This document shows positions 63,801-64,000 of a stretch of 64,000 nt of DNA, one piece after another. The position numbers were made by a program, and so were the translations under genes. A model generated the notes under the pieces. That model ran no database searches. It was not told the DNA's origin and saw only the letters and a list, made by a program, of their open reading frames with translations. How positions within the stretch are numbered: position 1 is the stretch's first letter; the number at the start of each line of letters is the position of its first letter. Source of the stretch: Methanolobus bombayensis (lineage in GTDB: Archaea; Halobacteriota; Methanosarcinia; Methanosarcinales; Methanosarcinaceae); assembly GCF_017873415.1 (NCBI RefSeq), contig NZ_JAGGKD010000010.1:1-64000 (forward strand). The letters run 5' to 3'.

Positions 63801-64000
63801 TTGTAAGCTGAAGATCGAAATCCGCAGAACTGTCATCCCAATCAAGCTGGACCTTAAGATCGTTGATCGTTTCATTGATAAATATAGTATCCTCGAAATA
63901 ATCCGGTTCCACCACGTTTACAGTACAATCATAACCATCTGCATCCAGATCAACAGTATTTGAATAATATTCAATACGAGTACCATTCCAATATACTTCC
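60844..64000 (-). CDS. Giant VWA-domain surface protein with WDGSSW repeats, 5' end outside window
   Basis: The frame stays open to the right edge, so the true start lies beyond 64000. Reading inward: a jelly-roll-like domain (LKVQLDWDDSSADFDLQLTSPSG), a VWA-like helix/strand (HAFMSSFDETRGDKAGLALYS), another beta domain, four repeats of about 100 residues (63155 to 61955), each with two WDGSSW-type motifs, then the rest of a VWA fold: GLTAIDEGLYLA (metal Thr), IVIMTDGLDN (metal Asp), VIYTVGFGN. A Gly/Ala patch and a C-terminal beta domain follow. It converges on pilin-like cassette B and is probably an adhesin. Confidence 0.8.
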   Translation of the reverse strand, partial: EVYWNGTRIEYYSNTVDLDADGYDCTVNVVEPDYFEDTIFINETINDLKVQLDWDDSSADFDLQLTSPSGMVYGVNDNTTGYYPNSTTGEYIWIHPLSYIYPDDDGDTVEKGNWTVNVTGKGSGLVDFTITTYIDKKSATQLSSHAFMSSFDETRGDKAGLALYSYEDVVSSANQTSYVLANSTWTGYFTPDTDGYYVFNLSWDDSTTVNVTLYDGVDVLSSDTGTSVCEVSSLLSAGETYNIDVSKGAGVQADTEFTVNVSTTGIDTVMTAYYDSGGGGGTPKIRTWDGTEWSSEDSANYIGASPSYVVLESSPTDSEIIMATSDTSYDVNVQVWDGSSWGTVSQFSNNLDSYGQRGFDLKYEQVSGDAIITYMDKDENDGVPMYRVWDGSSWSSDAEVDDTNPGDGDVGWIRLEANPDSDEMILVTLDDERDMRAQVWDGDSWGNPVFITDDARATSYQCFDVVYEQDSGRAMVVWSDMDTDTVRYRIWNGNSWSSPSDMYTPDERVYWIKMAADPYSDDIILAAEDRSYDIYVTDWDGSSWETPLRVERDVYEYSRRSVDVAFEQSSGTGIVVWGESNSVPKYRTWDGSSWSSESSASSLGSAYTRWVQLTPDPSSDAIFLMASDGYNDLNIQRWDGSSWDIVTEVESSSSRYYECFDIVFSDTDQEPVTTPVSWNEWTGSVTSTFENDSLSHLENAIDTITADGLTAIDEGLYLANNELSSADGNSTIVIMTDGLDNAGYHSLLEEAYRAKDNDTVIYTVGFGNSEAEVDPILEEIATITGGEYYFAPNSSVLKDIFQGIAMQITNFSAGGPVLDLQVPHNYITPLAVAKATYQSGSSNATTGNQTVFYTPTSPPAGNAEPTITTSGSTSSLEWQLPNMGPGDKWGIWYQMKVDGAGYVPIIMPTSTVTYTDLSGENITVVVGGGGAASVGGGAASVTSYSLGSLDMDADKRIMLIENSTTLTLSLEDTLGNSSYGFVYLYSNIGYFGNYENPINVTVVGSDTVDFTSAIAGRAYITAYAYNINNVSDVLVARDVLAVRPKGMISIS

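Overview
The window looks like chromosome from a methylotrophic methanogenic archaeon of the Methanosarcinaceae. My guess is a relative of Methanolobus, Methanococcoides or Methanohalophilus. The domain is set by eIF1A, RIO1 kinase, a Dim2-like KH protein, TBP, Spt5, P0-type L10, archaeal L12, RNase P subunit Rpp21, SRP 7S RNA and a tRNA with a bulge-helix-bulge intron. The group is suggested by the two-domain Methanosarcina-type S-layer protein with a PGF-CTERM tail, the Nik nickel importer and the KaiC-like ATPases. The genus is inference.

Layout. 1-438: hairpin-rich DNA with no clear gene. 439-2905: translation and ribosome biogenesis operon (eIF1A, RIO1, KH protein) plus a membrane protein. 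2888-5254 (minus): KaiC-like ATPase and dihydroorotase. 5475-10471: phosphate import (pstSCAB, phoU, second phoU) behind a palindromic operator. 10490-13213 (minus): PolB. 13278-13388: intron-containing tRNA-Met. 13487-16201 (minus): lipoprotein and S-layer protein. 16719-19365: a cluster of KaiC-like ATPase, 48-residue zinc ribbon, degenerate two-domain KaiC-like protein and small winged-helix protein. 19503-19965: SRP RNA and tRNA-Ser. 20061-21286: Cys-rich membrane protein, RNase P subunit, and a metallo-beta-lactamase-fold protein that lost its metal motif. 21362-22955: TnpB-only insertion element. 23036-29297: dtdA, ftsZ, secE, spt5 and the L11-L1-L10-L12 stalk cluster. 29342-35700 (minus): methyltransferase, UbiB-like kinase, nikOQLM and nikK. 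35913-38395: radical SAM protein, cohesin-domain protein, SAM hydrolase-type enzyme. 38621-52510 (minus): thiC, AglJ-like glycosyltransferase, TBP, scpB-scpA-smc with an unknown leading gene, rad50-mre11. 52653-60549: two consecutive operons of type IV pilin-like proteins with matching gene order. 60844 to the right edge (minus): a very large von Willebrand A surface protein whose start lies outside the window.

The most unusual parts are the duplicated pilin-like cassette facing a VWA protein whose VWA fold appears interrupted by large insertions, and the KaiC-like/zinc-ribbon/winged-helix cluster. Most of the remainder is ordinary archaeal housekeeping, with several local oddities: a methyltransferase gene lacking a standard start codon, a structured leader before L1, operator-like palindromes, and a 132-bp exact repeat inside the S-layer gene.
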